From: Camarhynchus parvulus
Taxonomy: Eukaryota > Chordata > Aves > Passeriformes > Thraupidae
Assembly: GCF_901933205.1 (NCBI RefSeq)
Contig: NC_044574.1
Location: forward strand, 42,069,609 to 42,133,608
DNA length: 64,000 nucleotides
Direction of reading: 5' to 3'
Of the stretch, positions 22,451 through 36,204 are shown one piece after another. The position numbers and the translations under genes were made by a program. Under the pieces are notes generated by a model. That model made no database searches and was not told where the DNA came from. It saw nothing but the letters and a program-made list of their open reading frames with translations. The stretch's first letter is position 1, and each line of letters opens with the position of its first letter.

Positions 22451-25164
22451 TACTGAAGAGCCAAGTCCTTAAGGTCAGATATAAAGTAATGAAAATGCTA
22501 CCATTTGGCCATCATTGGCAACAGCTTCCCTTCAGCATAAGCCCTAGGATTTGCAATTCAGGAAACACAGGAAATGTTTTTGCTACCTAGAAAGAGATGC
22601 CTTGATTTTTTGTCCTCTAACCTGTTTCCTCAATTCTTATTTATTGGTCACTCCATTTCTGCTGGGACTTTCTCCCCTCACTGTTACCAAGCACAGGCAC
22701 ATTTGGCTCAGCACCCCTATAAAAAAGTTGTTCTAACCCCACTGTTCAAGGTGTGCATTAGCCAACCCAGAGGAAGAATGGAAAGAACAGAGCAAACATA
22801 CCACAATATTTCTCCAAAGATTTCTCCTAGCCTCAAACAGTTTCTAACTGTGGAATTCTCGAGCCAAAAGAAATTATAGGTTTGGAAGTAGGAACCAGGT
22901 ATTACCCAACTTATGGAAAAAAAGAAAAGCAGGGTAAAGTTTAAACATAGTAATCAAGCACACCTTGTATTTTAGAGATCAAAGTGTTTTGTAGCTATCA
23001 ATCACAATGATTTGTTTTGTTTGCTTCTATTAATAAGAGCTGAATAAAATAAGATTAGTATTGTAAGGGCTAAAGAAAACAAAACTGGTATTGTTCCTGT
23101 CCAATGTTTCACATGAAATGAAGCACAGAACATGCTAAAAAAATCAGCCATAAAAGCACCAGTTCCCAGAAAGGGAATGTACTGAAATCTTTGCTTTGTT
23201 TAACAAGACTAAAATGACTTTTGCTTACTCCACTGACTTTGGACAAGGACAGCTGAAATCACGGCTTGGTTACAGATTCTTTTAACGTATGTGGCAGAAG
23301 GAGTTCTGAAGAAAGCACAAAGACTTGTTTTGCCCAAGGTCAAGTGGCAGACTTCGATGGTTTTTTCAGCAATGTTTTGTGATAAGATTATATAAAGCAA
23401 TTGATTCCCCAGCACAGCTAAATTTAGCAAGTATGCTGTGCAGCAGAGCAGAAGCAAGGGTGCTTTTGTATTTTGATGTATGACTACTCCTCTATTATGA
23501 CAATAGGATTTTAAAAAGTGTTAAGGAAATGTCTGGCTTTACTGACTGGGTGACAATGTCTTATCTGTAATGACAGCAGAAACAGGGTATTTTAACAGTT
23601 TGAACAGATCATCTCCTAAATTAGCATACTTTGTCACTTATTTATTCAGTTTTCCTTTTCACAAGTGCACATCCATGCTCCAAGTAAACATACTGGCAAG
23701 ATTTTCCCACAGCAATTGATTCTAAAATGGTAGTCCTAACAATGAAATTAGTTTATATGATTGGGAAAGTTCCCTTAAGCTTCTCCCAAGTCTTTGTCTA
23801 ATGTGCAAAAAGAGATGCAACATAGAATTTTGTAAAAATAATTAAAATACATTTTTAAATGCATTCTGTAGAAGTCATTAAACTTTAATGCTGTAGAGAA
23901 TTTCACACTGTTGCATACTTTTTCTGAAGAACAGAGGAAGGCAATTTAGTTATGTGGATAATGACCTATGTTTGGGAGCTCTGGATTTTATAGAGTAGTG
24001 TGGCATTCACTTATGAATTTTATAAGTATTTTTCATAAAGCACTGTTTATAGATAGAGTATTATTTATACATAGTATTCATTATCAATCTCTGGTCAGAG
24101 TGTCAGAGCTCCTGGTACAATGAAGACAATAAACTATCAGAGAACTTGCCATGAGAGAATGGGGTGGGGGAAAGTTGGAGATAGCTAAAGACATGAATCA
24201 CACCTTTTGACAAGTTTTTTTAGCTCATTTCCTTTTTTCTAACCGTCTCACAATACTGCTATTGCAATGTACATGGCAGACATCTCTAAAGGAGTGACAG
24301 AAAGTAAGGAATTATTCAAGAAATAATTGCATTTTTTCCCAAAGAGTTCAGGAAACAGGTTTGGCACTTGCTTATTTGGCAAAGCAAAATGTAGAATGTA
24401 CAGAACGGCCTGTACAGAAGGATTTGGAGCAGACTCTCATGGTGTAGATGAATTCACTGCAACATTTCACCAGTAGATGCCCCACTTACCTTAGGCTGCT
24501 GTTCACAAGGCTCCTCTTGCACAGTTGATTTCTCAGCACTTACAGAATTTCTTAGAGTAACTGAAGGCAGATTGTTTCCCACTGGTTAATGATGTATCAG
24601 CTGGGGAAATATTTCAAAGGAGGTCCTGACAAGCTTGCCATTTTTTAGACCTGCCGTTATTTAAGAGACATCATCTTTGCAGCACTATGTTTAGATTGAT
24701 TTCTGAGGAAAACAAACAAACAAAAGTACACAGCCATCCCCATTCTGCATCAAAATAAGCTACCAAAGCATTTCTTAAGGAGCTTTAACAAGCCAGCTGA
24801 TCTAATGTTAAGAAAGTGTTGGTTAAGGTAAAATAATTAATCCTCACCAACTATTTTAAGCTGAAACTATGGGGGGGAGTTTTTCCCTATATAATCACTC
24901 AAGTTTGAAGGTAGTTAGCTGTGCCTACACCCTAGCCCAAATACGAATGTCTGCACTGTGTGTCAATCTGGTGCTGGCAAAACTTCAGAAAAGAACTCTT
25001 CCCCACCTGAGCAGTACCTCATGGCAGCACGAAACAGCCAAGTTTCTTACAAATAAACATTGCCTCACAGCTGCTCAGTATTTTGGAAATCCAAACATGA
25101 TCATGTAATTCTAAAAACTCCCAGTCCAACATAAACCATATTGTTTCACTCACACTGTCTCTCA

Positions 25165-25209
25165 AAGTATGAAGTGTTTCCAGAACTTCATACTTCTGTA
25201 CACAGAAGT
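25165..25209. repeat. Two overlapping perfect inverted repeats (intergenic)
   Basis: AAGTATGAAGT (25165-25175) pairs perfectly with ACTTCATACTT (25185-25195) across a 9-nt spacer. The right arm overlaps a second palindrome, ACTTCTGT (25192-25199) / ACAGAAGT (25202-25209), with a 2-nt loop. The two stems cannot form at once. Confidence 0.75.
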
Positions 25210-28200
25210 GAGTATCCCTTATTAGGCTATAAACATTAGTACATCTTGTCATACTAACTGTATCCAGAGTTAAACACATTTTTGTGTTGGCAGTTGGTGT
25301 GCTTAATAAACTCAGGATACAGGAAATATTTCCAACTTCGTACCATATTAATTACTTGTGCAACATTGAAACATGACAGGGTTATAAATGATAAATTCTG
25401 TATGGTGAGGGTACTGCTGCAGGGGTAGCATCACATCTTGTTCATGCTGCTTATGGCCATCCTGCACTGTTAACCCTCTTGCACTCTGTCCCTTTATCCA
25501 GCAAGAGATGCTCACCCCCTGTTCACTCCTCACTAAAAGTAGTCACCACAAGAAGGAAAGCCTCTTTAGAACACAGAAACTTCCAAATGGCTCTTCCCAC
25601 TACACACACAATTGATGTTTAAACTGGGAATCCCCACATATCTCTTGTCTCAGGACAGAAATGGCCAGGGTGGTGTGGCTTTTGGTTTGATTATTTTTTA
25701 GCATCTTGTGGGATCAGGACTACTTCCAAAAAACTAGGAGAAAGAGGTTCACACATGTAGCTATTATTTCCCATGTGAAATTCTAGAACACTTCTATCTC
25801 CAGAGAAGAATGTCATTTTGCAACAGGAAGCCTGGTTAAATGCATATCTAGTTTTGCCTTGCTAATTCTTGAGGGTTACTTTCAAAGAAATAACCTTGAG
25901 CTTTAGAAAATTGAGTACCACTTCTAGGACACTTCAAGGTCCTTAATGGAAAGGATGATGGCCCACATGTAATCATTAGTATTTCTGCCTATTTTGTGAA
26001 ACTCAAAGCCACTCTCCCCTTGGCCAGTCATTTTGAGTTAAAGAGATGAACACTAAATAAACAGGTTGTGTGTGTCCCTTGTGGATATCAATCTCACCAC
26101 AGCATTGTGTTCCCTTATCTACTTCTACCTATTTAAGACTTGCCAAACAAGTGTGCAAGGCAGGATTGATGATTACACACTTGACCATTCCTGATGTACC
26201 CCTGACACACTGTGAATCAGCTGAAGATAAGAAATAGGAACAGTTACAACAAGGAATGCTCTCATGCACAAGCTGTAAAAAACGTGGGCTTGTCAGGGCT
26301 GCACACATACCACACAACATGCAAAAACAGTTCATTAAAAATGAAAATTTTCTTCTGGTGTTTTTCAACTGAACCCATATGCCTCCCACAACAATGACTC
26401 ATTTCTTATGCAGTTTCCGTAACTAATACTCCCAATAACTTTAGCTAAGAATTTTAATACAACCCATTTGCCTGGGGTAACCAATGGGTCTTCGTGTACA
26501 GTAGCTACAAAGAAAACATCAAAACTTAGAAGGCCTACTGTGAATCCTCCCTAATAGGAGTAGCCCAGGAATATTTTCCTGTTGGTCACCTGGCCTGCTA
26601 CATGTTTAATCCTGAATTGCACCTAAACGTTTCTAGCCCCATTGCGTAGGATTCATATTACATGCTATACACTTTGATCCAGAGTTCAGCAGAAATTTTC
26701 CAACCTTAAAATGCCAACAACTTCAGACCATGCCCATGTAAATATACTGTTCACTTATAGATTGTGCATGCTCTAGTCTGGAAGTGCTGCATCACATCTT
26801 AATCTTCTCCTGCAATTTGAATAAATGGAATTTTCTGGGGTTGCTTTACTCCAAACATCTAAGCAATGTATGAATAAAAATGGCAAACAATGGCCTACAT
26901 GAAACAAACCAGGTATGAGAAAAAAAGCCCTGTTTAACTGGAGAAACAACACAAAAGTCTGTTTTAAAACTAATTATAAGAAGCTGCTCACTGTTTAAAC
27001 ATGGAAGTCAAGCAAACAGTAACAAGTAGGAGGAAAAAATTTTTTAAAGGCCATACTGTTACTAAGAGACCTACACAGTTCTATAAAAACTACCTGAGAG
27101 AAGTGAAGTCATAGAATGCATTACAGCACCAGATTTTAGAGAATTCATTTGTCCTGAAGTGTAAGTTGCTCCTTGTTTTTTTTTTTTCCAGTATTCCAGT
27201 TCAGACAAGGACTCTGCTGTGTTAAGTACCTCACAGACCCTGTTCCAAAGGTCCTTCAGCTTTAGAAAACTGTAAGGCACCTGGTTCGCTCCTCAATTCA
27301 AAGCACCTGTGTGTTTGGGAAGCCACTTTACATGGTCAGATAAGGAAGTGTGGTTAGGCAGGCAATGCCAACTACCTTTTCTCTCATTCTTATTTCTTGC
27401 ACAGAAAAGTTTAGATGTCTCAAAACAAATGGCCTTAACAGCAAGCAAAGAACAGCAAGAGCACTGTCATGTGACAGACATGACTCTTCCTGAGCCTCCC
27501 TTGTGAAGGCAAAGAAGTTTTGCACCTGTTGTATGAAGGAGAGTGGAGAAACAACAGTTTTGAGTTATGTGGACAGAAAAACTTCCTGTCACCCAGTTGT
27601 TTTGATGACATCTTTAGGTTTTCTCCAGAAAATGCTCACCCACATAAGCTCTGCTGGTGACACTAGCAAATACTGCATTATGAGGTTTATATCTATATTT
27701 GGAAACAATCTATTTATTCTTTATTGCTGACACATGTCTGAATTCTCACTGGCTGGCATTGCCAGTTTCTGCAGACTCCATGGGAGGTTTTTAGTATAAT
27801 AAGCCAATAAGAAACGACTGCCAGAAAACTCTGTCTGAAAATCAAGAACATTATTAGCAAATTAGTAATGGTATTCAATTCCAAAGATTCATCCAAGGGT
27901 GAAAACCATCTCTTTAGGGAAGAGGAAGGAGTAGGTTCCAATTGAAGAAGAGAGTATTTCTCATGATGGTATAGTTCATATCTCTGAGGAAAATCAGGAG
28001 GGCTGAGGATCCAAACAGTTGCTGTGCTAAGGGAAACACTAGATTTTGCTTTCTCAACCTCTGTGTCCTTCATAATGCTCAACAGGAAATAAACCTTCTA
28101 AAGGTATACTCTTCTACTGAATTTGCACCCAGCAATGGAATTCACCTCTTCAGCTCCATTAATTAACCTCTACATAAAACACTTATTGCATTCTCACAGT

Positions 28201-31200
28201 GTAAAGTCAACAAATATAGTTCTGAATTCAACTGCATAATTTTGACATTTTTGCCTTAACAAAGAATATAAACAAGTCCACAAACAGATCAGTATTTTAC
28301 ATGATATCAAGACCAGACCCAGGATGCCCTGTAACAAAAATATCCAACAGCTACTTATCAATAAGAATGTCATTAACAACAAACTATGCAATAGTGGTTA
28401 AAGCTAGCAAAATTCTCCAGGATTACATCAGGGACAAAGTTTGACTACTTTTTTTTTCAGTCTCCCTGTCTTGATTTATAAACACTCTGTTACTCAAAAG
28501 CTTTCTACCTTCAAATAATCAGCAGAAAGAGGTTGAGGGTTAATTTCTGAGATTGTTCAGCAATCAGCTGAACAGAATGGCTCTCCTGCTGAGAAAGCTA
28601 CAAGTGGAATGGATTTCTATCATGTATTCTGAATGCATGCATTTGGTTTTGTATTAATAAGAGCAGGTTGATGAAATAAAGCATATACAGGACTTGGTAA
28701 TTAAAATGAACGCACAGTTCACATGCATCAATAGATGAGTATTTGCCCCGAAGAGGTGAAGGACAGCAGAACAGAAAACAGATGGCAGGCAGCTCTCAGA
28801 TCCATAAACCAAAACAATTCTTTTGGCCGTGCTTACAGAATCTGTTAGTGCCCAAATTCTGTCCCTCTTTTTTCTTGTTAAAAGTGGAAAAGGAGCAACA
28901 TTGGTTGGTACTCTTGTTGCTTTGGATGCTGATGGAAGATAAAGTTCTCAGCAAGGACTTGGGCCTCCAGCACCTCACCCGGGTCTCCTGCACCCACAGA
29001 GCCTCACTGCCTCTGCTCCAGGGCAAGGCAGGTGCATCCCAAATGCTGCTGCTTGTGCAAGTGTCCAGACAATGAGAGAAGCCCAAATGAGGCCTGGTGC
29101 TCAGGAAGCAGCAAGTCTCCCTTTCTTCACCCTCCTGATTATCTGCTCCACCTGCCCCTGAAGGAAGGAAAGAAGCATAGTTGAAAAAGCCATGGCAGTG
29201 CTTAAAGTTATTGCCTGACTAATTTGTCTGCTGGTGGGTGGGGACTACTCCTTTCATAGCCTAATTTCCCACTCAGAGTCCTGTTCCACTGATTACTACT
29301 AATTTTTTTTGCACCAAGCTGTGCACTGATAGAATTCACCCACTTGCGTATCAGCCAGAATAAAGCTGCTTTTTGTTTTTCCACAAGCAGGGAGCTTTCC
29401 TGCTCTAATGACCTGTGGATGTTTTCAAGCACTTGACTGAGCAAGTAAAACAGCTCTCATAAATGCAACCCAAAGTTCAAATCTGCATAACTGAGATGCA
29501 TTACATTTAAATTGTTACAGAAACAGATGAGGGAAAGGAGCAAAGACTTTAACATCAGTCCGTCCAGTTTGTCCACATCCTCATAATTAACAATGGAAGT
29601 AGTTTGAAGACTGCAGAACTGCAGAATAGAATAAAAGCAGTTGCAGGGAATTTTGGCATACTCCAGGTATAAGCAACAGCCTGGAAATAATATATTAGTT
29701 CTTCCTGATTTGTAAGTATTTTTAATTCCTGTCTTCAATTCAGAGACACTTCAGTAGAACTTGTCTCAACAGAACTTTTCCTGTGTATTTACCAGAGAGC
29801 TGTAGAGAAAATGAACATAAGGATGTGTAAAATGGACTACTCTGCATCAGGAGTGACACTGTTGGTCAGCAGGAACTCCTAGCAGAAAAGTGAGCACTCT
29901 ACAACAGAAGCCACTCCTCAAGCTCTGACGAGGTCTTTCAAGCACTTAATTAACAGACCAGACACATTTTTTGCAGCAGTGCTACACTTGCCATGGGCCT
30001 TCACATTCAAGGGGGCAATAAAATCAGTTATGCAAGCAGAAATGACCCAAAAATCTTTGTATGAGAAACTACACACGAATGATGAATTTGAATGTTTAGA
30101 AAGACCCGTCAGTCTTTGTATACCTGTAGTATCTTTGCCTTGTAATTCTTAAATGGTTTAAACAAACTATCTCTCAAATATGACCTCCTATGAGGGAACA
30201 ACCTTTAGTTATTTCTAGGATGCTTTCCTTCTAAGACCCTCATGTAAATGTAGCTATAGGATTGCTGGTTGTTGCTTGGGCAAAGTTGAACTTCTTTTCT
30301 CGAACTGAAGAAACAACACTGTTGTTACATAATCCTTATCAAAATGTTACCAAAGATCTGTGCCATTGTAACCGTGTCTTATGTTAGATGTTGGAATATT
30401 ATATCTTCATTTAAAATTGTAGCTTATGTTACCTGCTTTTACACATAAGAGATGTTACGATACAAAATATTGGTACATCCATCAGAGACAAAACATCTGA
30501 TTTGTGTATTCCTGAACTAAAATGTAATGAGCTACATGATGTATGGGGTTTGGATAGCATCAATAGCACCAGTAATACATGAAACAACCACAAATATTGG
30601 AGTGGTTTCTGAAGTCCAAAGCAGAGTCAGCAGTCAAGAAGGAAAAGGCTTTTGATTTTCTTCAGGGTGCCAGGGGCAGTCAAGGGTAAGGTGAAAATTC
30701 AGTACTTTTGTTTTACTAAAACAAAACCAATTAACTAAAAGGATGGACAGTGTTCCTCAACAGCTATGCAGCATGGTTTGGAAAATACGGTTCAAGTGAA
30801 AATTGAGATTGAGTCTCTCATAGAGATAGAAATGTTCTTATTAACCCAGCACTTTTGCCCAGATAGTTGCTCCTTTCAAACTTATAAAATGAGCAATGGA
30901 AAGAAGCAATTATTTCCAAAACTAAATACTTATCTGTATAAACAGAATTGATCTTTCTTTTCTTCCAGTGATGAAAGCAAAACAGTAGTTATTTCCATGG
31001 TCTTCCTTTGGAGAATTGAGAACTTCAGGAAAGCAAATTCTTCCAACAGCTGCCAAATTTAGAATTTGCAGTCTGTACACCACTCATGATACTCTGTGCA
31101 AGAGCATGCAGCACTCAAATATGTGTGTCTGTGTATATACATAAGCATCTATAAAGCCTGAAGGGTAGGATGATGTGGGAAAGGCTGTGTGAAAAGGCAT

Positions 31201-33272
31201 GAATCCTTATTTTGTGGGCAAGATTCTTATCCTCTAGATCATTATAAAATTGCCCAGAAACACATATATAATGTGACAGAAAGTGAGGCTTGGATTTCTT
31301 GTACAGGTAGTTGAAGCTCTGAATGCTTTGCTATGCCCTCTGTGGAAAACGAATACTAACACTTCAACCTCCTTATATGAGTTTTGTTTTTTTTTTGAAA
31401 TTAGGTTGTTTCTGAACACTTTGTGTAGGAAAGCTTACACTTATTAAGTTGGCTTGCACAAAATATCTGAAAATAACAAGGCATAACAAGCTGTCTTTTC
31501 TTTCCAGGAACCTTAGACCCAGTGTTTAGGACTTGTAAGAAATAGATGTGCACTTCTTCACCTAATACACTGCATATTTCAGTGTGATTTATGAAGGTGG
31601 TTTATTTTTCATATACTTCATGAGAGCACTGTGCTCATACTGACACAGTGGCTTAAGGCAGCAATACTGAACCCAGAGTTTTACTCCTCATCTGAAAACT
31701 GTGGCCTTGTAGTTTTTGTGGGAGGTTTTGTTTGGTTTGATTTTTAAACAAAGGCTTAAGGACAGTTGGTTTAATTGGTCTCCAGTTCAGGATTATGATT
31801 AACACCAGCTAGGAACTGTGAACATTTTTAGCCTCTTGCTGGGGCTCAGCTAAGTTCTGTCATTTTAATCATAAGTCAGTTTTTAGAGCACTAGACAGGA
31901 CAGCATATTTATCAAAGTGTAAAATCAGTTTTTAAAGGCTAGAATGACCCTGACAACCTACAATATAAAAAGGCACACAGGTTTCCTGCCAGAGCTGCCT
32001 AGCATATGAACAGATGGACCCTCAGCCCACAAAATTGCTGCCCTTGAAAGCACAGCTTTCCTGTGGTGTTGAATCTGTATTCGGTAATCACCTCTGGAAA
32101 ACAATGCCAATGTGAGTGCTGGATATGGGGAACAGTCTGGGACAAAACCTTTATAGCAGAGATCCCACATCTTCATCCCAGAATAATAATCACAATATTG
32201 TTTTCACATTCCACTCTTGCAATTATCTCCAAAACAGTTATACTGGCAAAAAGACCCACTGATTATGATGAAACTGAACATTAGCCTTTTCCTGTGAATA
32301 ACAAATAATTAATTGGTAGAGATAGCATGTGTTGTTGCAGTTTTTCCAAAGTGTCACCCAAAGTCAGACAGACATCTAAAGAACAGTAGAAAAAACTTCA
32401 GTGCCTTGTATGTGCAGCTATAGATCAGGGAATAGAACCTCTTTTTTGGTTTCTGCTTTTTTTTTTACACTTACTTTAGCACAGCTCTGTTTACTGGCTT
32501 ATTACTTGCTCCCCCTCCCATGGTCGGGTTGGTGCATGAAATAACAAGAGTTTCAGACTGCCTCCAGGAAAGAAGGGATCTTGTTATAATGAAAAATAAA
32601 ATCTTGTTAAAATAAAACAGGACTGTAATTCCAGTCACTTCCCCTTACTTGGATGTGATAAGCCAACACAGTGACTGGCAGAATTAATTTACAATTGCCC
32701 AAAAGATCCCATTTGTACCAGTATGCTGACTGCCTGGAGAACATAAATACTACATTCTCTTTAAGTTCTCATAGTGCTAGAATCTCATGACCCAACTTGT
32801 TTTTTTTTTAACAATATTTGATGGCTCTAGAAATGCATGGAATAAACATTTTACAGTACAGTAAAATACAGTAAAATGCTGACCTGTCTACATGGTGAAT
32901 GAAAAACACATTTTGGGATACAGATGCCTCAGACCCTTCTCTGGCTCCATAGAGAGAGGTATTGCTGACAAGGCTATAGACATTGCAGAGTACAAGAACA
33001 TACATTGTAGCGGACAACTGCCTGCAGCACACTCATGGATTAGCTTTAGATTTTACTAGAGGTTTGTTCAAAGCAAAGGTTCTGGGGCCTCCAGCATCAC
33101 CCAGTTTATATTCATATCAGATGCTAGCACATCCCTTCCTGTTTCCTTCTTGTGCCTATGACTGTCTTTCAAAAGTGAGCTTGGAACCAATCAGATATGA
33201 TTTGCACTGCCACCTAATCTCACATAATATTATCAGTTTTGTCTTCATGTCTCCCTCCTGGAGGATGGCCTT

Positions 33273-33487
33273 CACAGAGAATCCTGGTCTGGAAAACAAC
33301 TCTTAAGACCACTGAGCCCAACTGTAAACTTAGCACTGCTGTGTTCACTGCTAAACCACATTCCCAAGTGCTGCCTCTATTTGCCTTTTGAACACTTCCA
33401 GGGATGGTGATTCCACCACATCGTTGGGCAGCCCGTTCCAGTGCCTGACTACCCTTTCACTAAAGACATGTTTGTGATAATCCTGTA
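33273..33487 (-). repeat. CR1 LINE fragment in the ASIC5-GUCY1B1 intergenic region
   Basis: Inverted CR1 3' end of a different subfamily from the intron 8 copies. It runs from the tail-proximal CACAGAGAATCCTGGTCTGG, through GAGCCCAACTGTAAAC and CACTGCTAAACCACATTCCC, to GGATGGTGATTCCACCAC and GGGCAGCCCGTTCCAGTGCC, fading out near 33487. Confidence 0.82.
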
Positions 33488-34879
33488 AGCAGATATCCAA
33501 ATGAGCATCTCATCCATTGTTAATAATTCTGTTTTAAAAAAAATCAAACATGAAGTTATGTCCCCAGATGTTGCTCCTACCAAGGACTGACCCAGCAGTT
33601 TGGAAGCCAGCTGCAGTGCCCACTTTAAGACAGCAGTAGAGTCACAGAGTCCCCTGCACAGCCAAAGCACAAACACCACTGAAAATCAATTTCCCTTGCC
33701 TGTCTGATTTCACAGGAATGCATAAGATCCAGGAGATTCCAAACAACTTAGCATTCCATAATTTGAAATTTCATGGCTGATCTCCCCTTTTTTCTCCTTG
33801 TTCCAGTTTTTCTTTTTTTAAACAGAAAAATACCAGAATAAAATACATTTATAAAGACCTTTGAAACAGACTTTGATGATTACTCTGCCTCATGTTTCAG
33901 CTAGAGAGCTTCTATTGAAAAAGCAAATCACTACAGTTAAATAAAAGAGGCAGTAGAACACACATAAAAGAACTAAATACCTGCAGAAGTGTTTAACTGT
34001 TAGCTGAGAGTAAAATTTAACCAAACTATAAATTTAGTAGTTGAATGCAGCAGTTAAGTGAAGACCAGTTTTAGTAACAGAAGCAAGCGCCTAAATTGTA
34101 CTGAGATAAAAAGCTCTTACATGAACACAATATGAGCTATTATTCTATGCTTTAAGAAACTGGTTATGTTACACAGTAGCTTAATTGGAGCTTTAATATT
34201 TTGAAATTATTAAGAAGACACAATATAAACCCAGAGCATTATTTAAGTTTTCTGGCATGACATCTTCCATCAGCTTGAAGTGTGATACAGAACTTCAGTT
34301 TCTTCAGAACCATTTGCATATGAGTTATATCAATGCACAACCACAGCTGTCACAAATTCCATGTCTTTCAAAGTCACCATGCAGTTTTTGTAAGCTTGAA
34401 CAACTTGATCAGTCCACATTGCTGCTGTGGACCTGTCTGAGAGAGGGTAACCTCTGATGATGTCTTGGGATGTGTTGCTGTCCAGCAGTGAGATGATGGG
34501 GAAGAAAGTATAAGGTTTCCTCCCTTCACTTCCCATTCCTAAAGCTTGGGTTGCTAATGTACATCCTGCTCAAAGTGTACAGCTAATAACGTTTGATTGT
34601 TAAATATTGCCCAAGGGTTTCAAAGGAAGGTTTTATGCATTTTTGTCACCTCATCTACTATTTCTAAAGCATTAACCTCAACATTTTGAACACTACTTTA
34701 ATTAGAGGATGTGATCCATTAATGTGAATATGTAAGACATTTGGACATTTGCAAACATTGGAACAATGCCTCAACAATTTATTTAAATATGAACTGCAAA
34801 TTATTTAATGGAGAAAATACTTTTTTTTTGTATCAAGCAATGAAATAAAGTTTTCTACCAAAAGAAAATCACAAGATTT

Positions 34880-36180
34880 CTAGAAGTCCATGGAAAAAAT
34901 AATTTATTGCAATTTCTTTTGCACATTAACATGAAACATTTATACATATATATTCTGTGCTAATATGATATACTAGATATAGACAATTTTTATACACAAA
35001 GTAATTGCACTAATCTATTTTATAATGCAAATATTCAGAAATGATTGGTCAGATAAGAACAGATACTATTCACATAAAAATGCACTATATATTAAAGTTA
35101 TGGAAGGTCTATGCATCTGAAAACTTGTCCACTCTTACTAACTGCATCAGCTGATGAAACACACTATGACCTTTCCAAGCTTTACATCCCTTAATTATGT
35201 CATGATACCTAGAATATTACCAGGTCTTCTCAAGGAATAAAATAAGATCATTTCTGAAATTAGAGAGACCAAACCAAAAGGCAACTGTATCAACCATGTC
35301 CCAGCAGCATGCCTTCCAACTCCAGGGGCTACATCAGATGAGAATCAATGCACTACGAGTGGTCTAATACTGTCCAGCAATCTATTACTAATATGACAAT
35401 TTAATATAGTTTATATAAATCAATGAGAAATACATTGCAAGTGAACAGCATTTCAGTAGAAGTACATTGGCACATGCTTCAAATGGCAGTATCAGAAAAA
35501 CAGCTGCCCCTTCCCAATACAGAAGATGTTTACAGAGTCCACAAAGGGAAAATGCAGGATGATATCAAATAAGAAACCTTTTTCTAACCAGGAATTTACA
35601 GAGCATCAAGTGTTATTCACAAAATGAATGAGAAGCATGGTAATAGCAGAACTAAATATGATACCATATATGCAATAATTTTCGTAATGCTGCTTTAGGT
35701 TTTTTTAAATATAATTCCTTAGGTTCATTGTCCTACCTATCAACTGAAATACCTATCTTTCAAGAAATGTCATCAATTCACATAACCACAGTACTTCAGA
35801 GATGAAGACGAAGATGTGAAGCATCAGATTGAAGTGGTTAGCTGTGGCGTGCATACTACATGGTTTCATTCAATATTATCTGGTGGTAGGAATGGTCACA
35901 TGACTGACATGCAAAAATGCATATCAAAAAAAGGAAAGCTTGAAATACATGCTCATAGCAGAGATTTAACAGTACCAAACAATAAGGACAAAAAATTAGC
36001 AAGCAAGCCTGGAGAAAAATGGTAAGTATGACTTCAGGAGTAGGGCAAAAGACAATGGTATTGCACATGGCAATGGGAGATAGAATGTGAAAGAACATCC
36101 ATAACATAACCTTACTGCCTGGCACCCTACTTGGAGACAGTATTGCACCCTATTCAGCATCCTCTTCCTCTTCCCTCAGC
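34880..36180 (-). other. GUCY1B1: Probable GUCY1B1 3'UTR
   Basis: AT-rich DNA after the stop codon. Reading leftward on the - strand, the first AATAAA (TTTATT at 34903-34908 on +) comes about 1.27 kb after the stop; an ATTAAA variant lies near 35398-35403. Predicted cleavage is 10-30 nt further, near 34880. Confidence 0.5.
34903..34908 (-). terminator. Candidate GUCY1B1 poly(A) signal (AATAAA)
   Basis: The minus strand reads GCAATAAATTATT. It is the first canonical hexamer after the GUCY1B1 stop. About 55 bp to the left, on the + strand, an AATAAA at 34844-34849 faces it. Confidence 0.5.
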
Positions 36181-36204
36181 TCAGAAAGCATCTTGTTTTG
36201 TTTC
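36181..36204 (-). CDS. GUCY1B1: GUCY1B1 terminal micro-exon, residues 613-619 and stop
   Basis: Acceptor CTCTCAAG, then GAA ACA AAA CAA GAT GCT TTC TGA, reading ETKQDAF-stop. The human tail is ETKQDDD, so the first five residues and the phase match after 3.3 kb of intron, and total length comes to exactly 619 aa. The coding part is only 24 nt. Confidence 0.85.
   Translation of the reverse strand, partial: ETKQDAF

Larger units (their letters stand above)
22451..34879. other. Intergenic region between the convergent ASIC5 and GUCY1B1 3' ends
   Basis: About 12 kb, AT-rich, with no recognisable exon on either strand. It contains a CR1 fragment (33273-33487) and the palindrome pair at 25165-25209. 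ORFs of up to 122 codons occur (for example minus strand 27714-28082) but resemble nothing known to me. Confidence 0.6.

Noticed and set aside
27714..28082. 122-codon ORF on the - strand in the intergenic region
   Set aside because: No recognisable protein features, and the surrounding sequence shows no gene structure.
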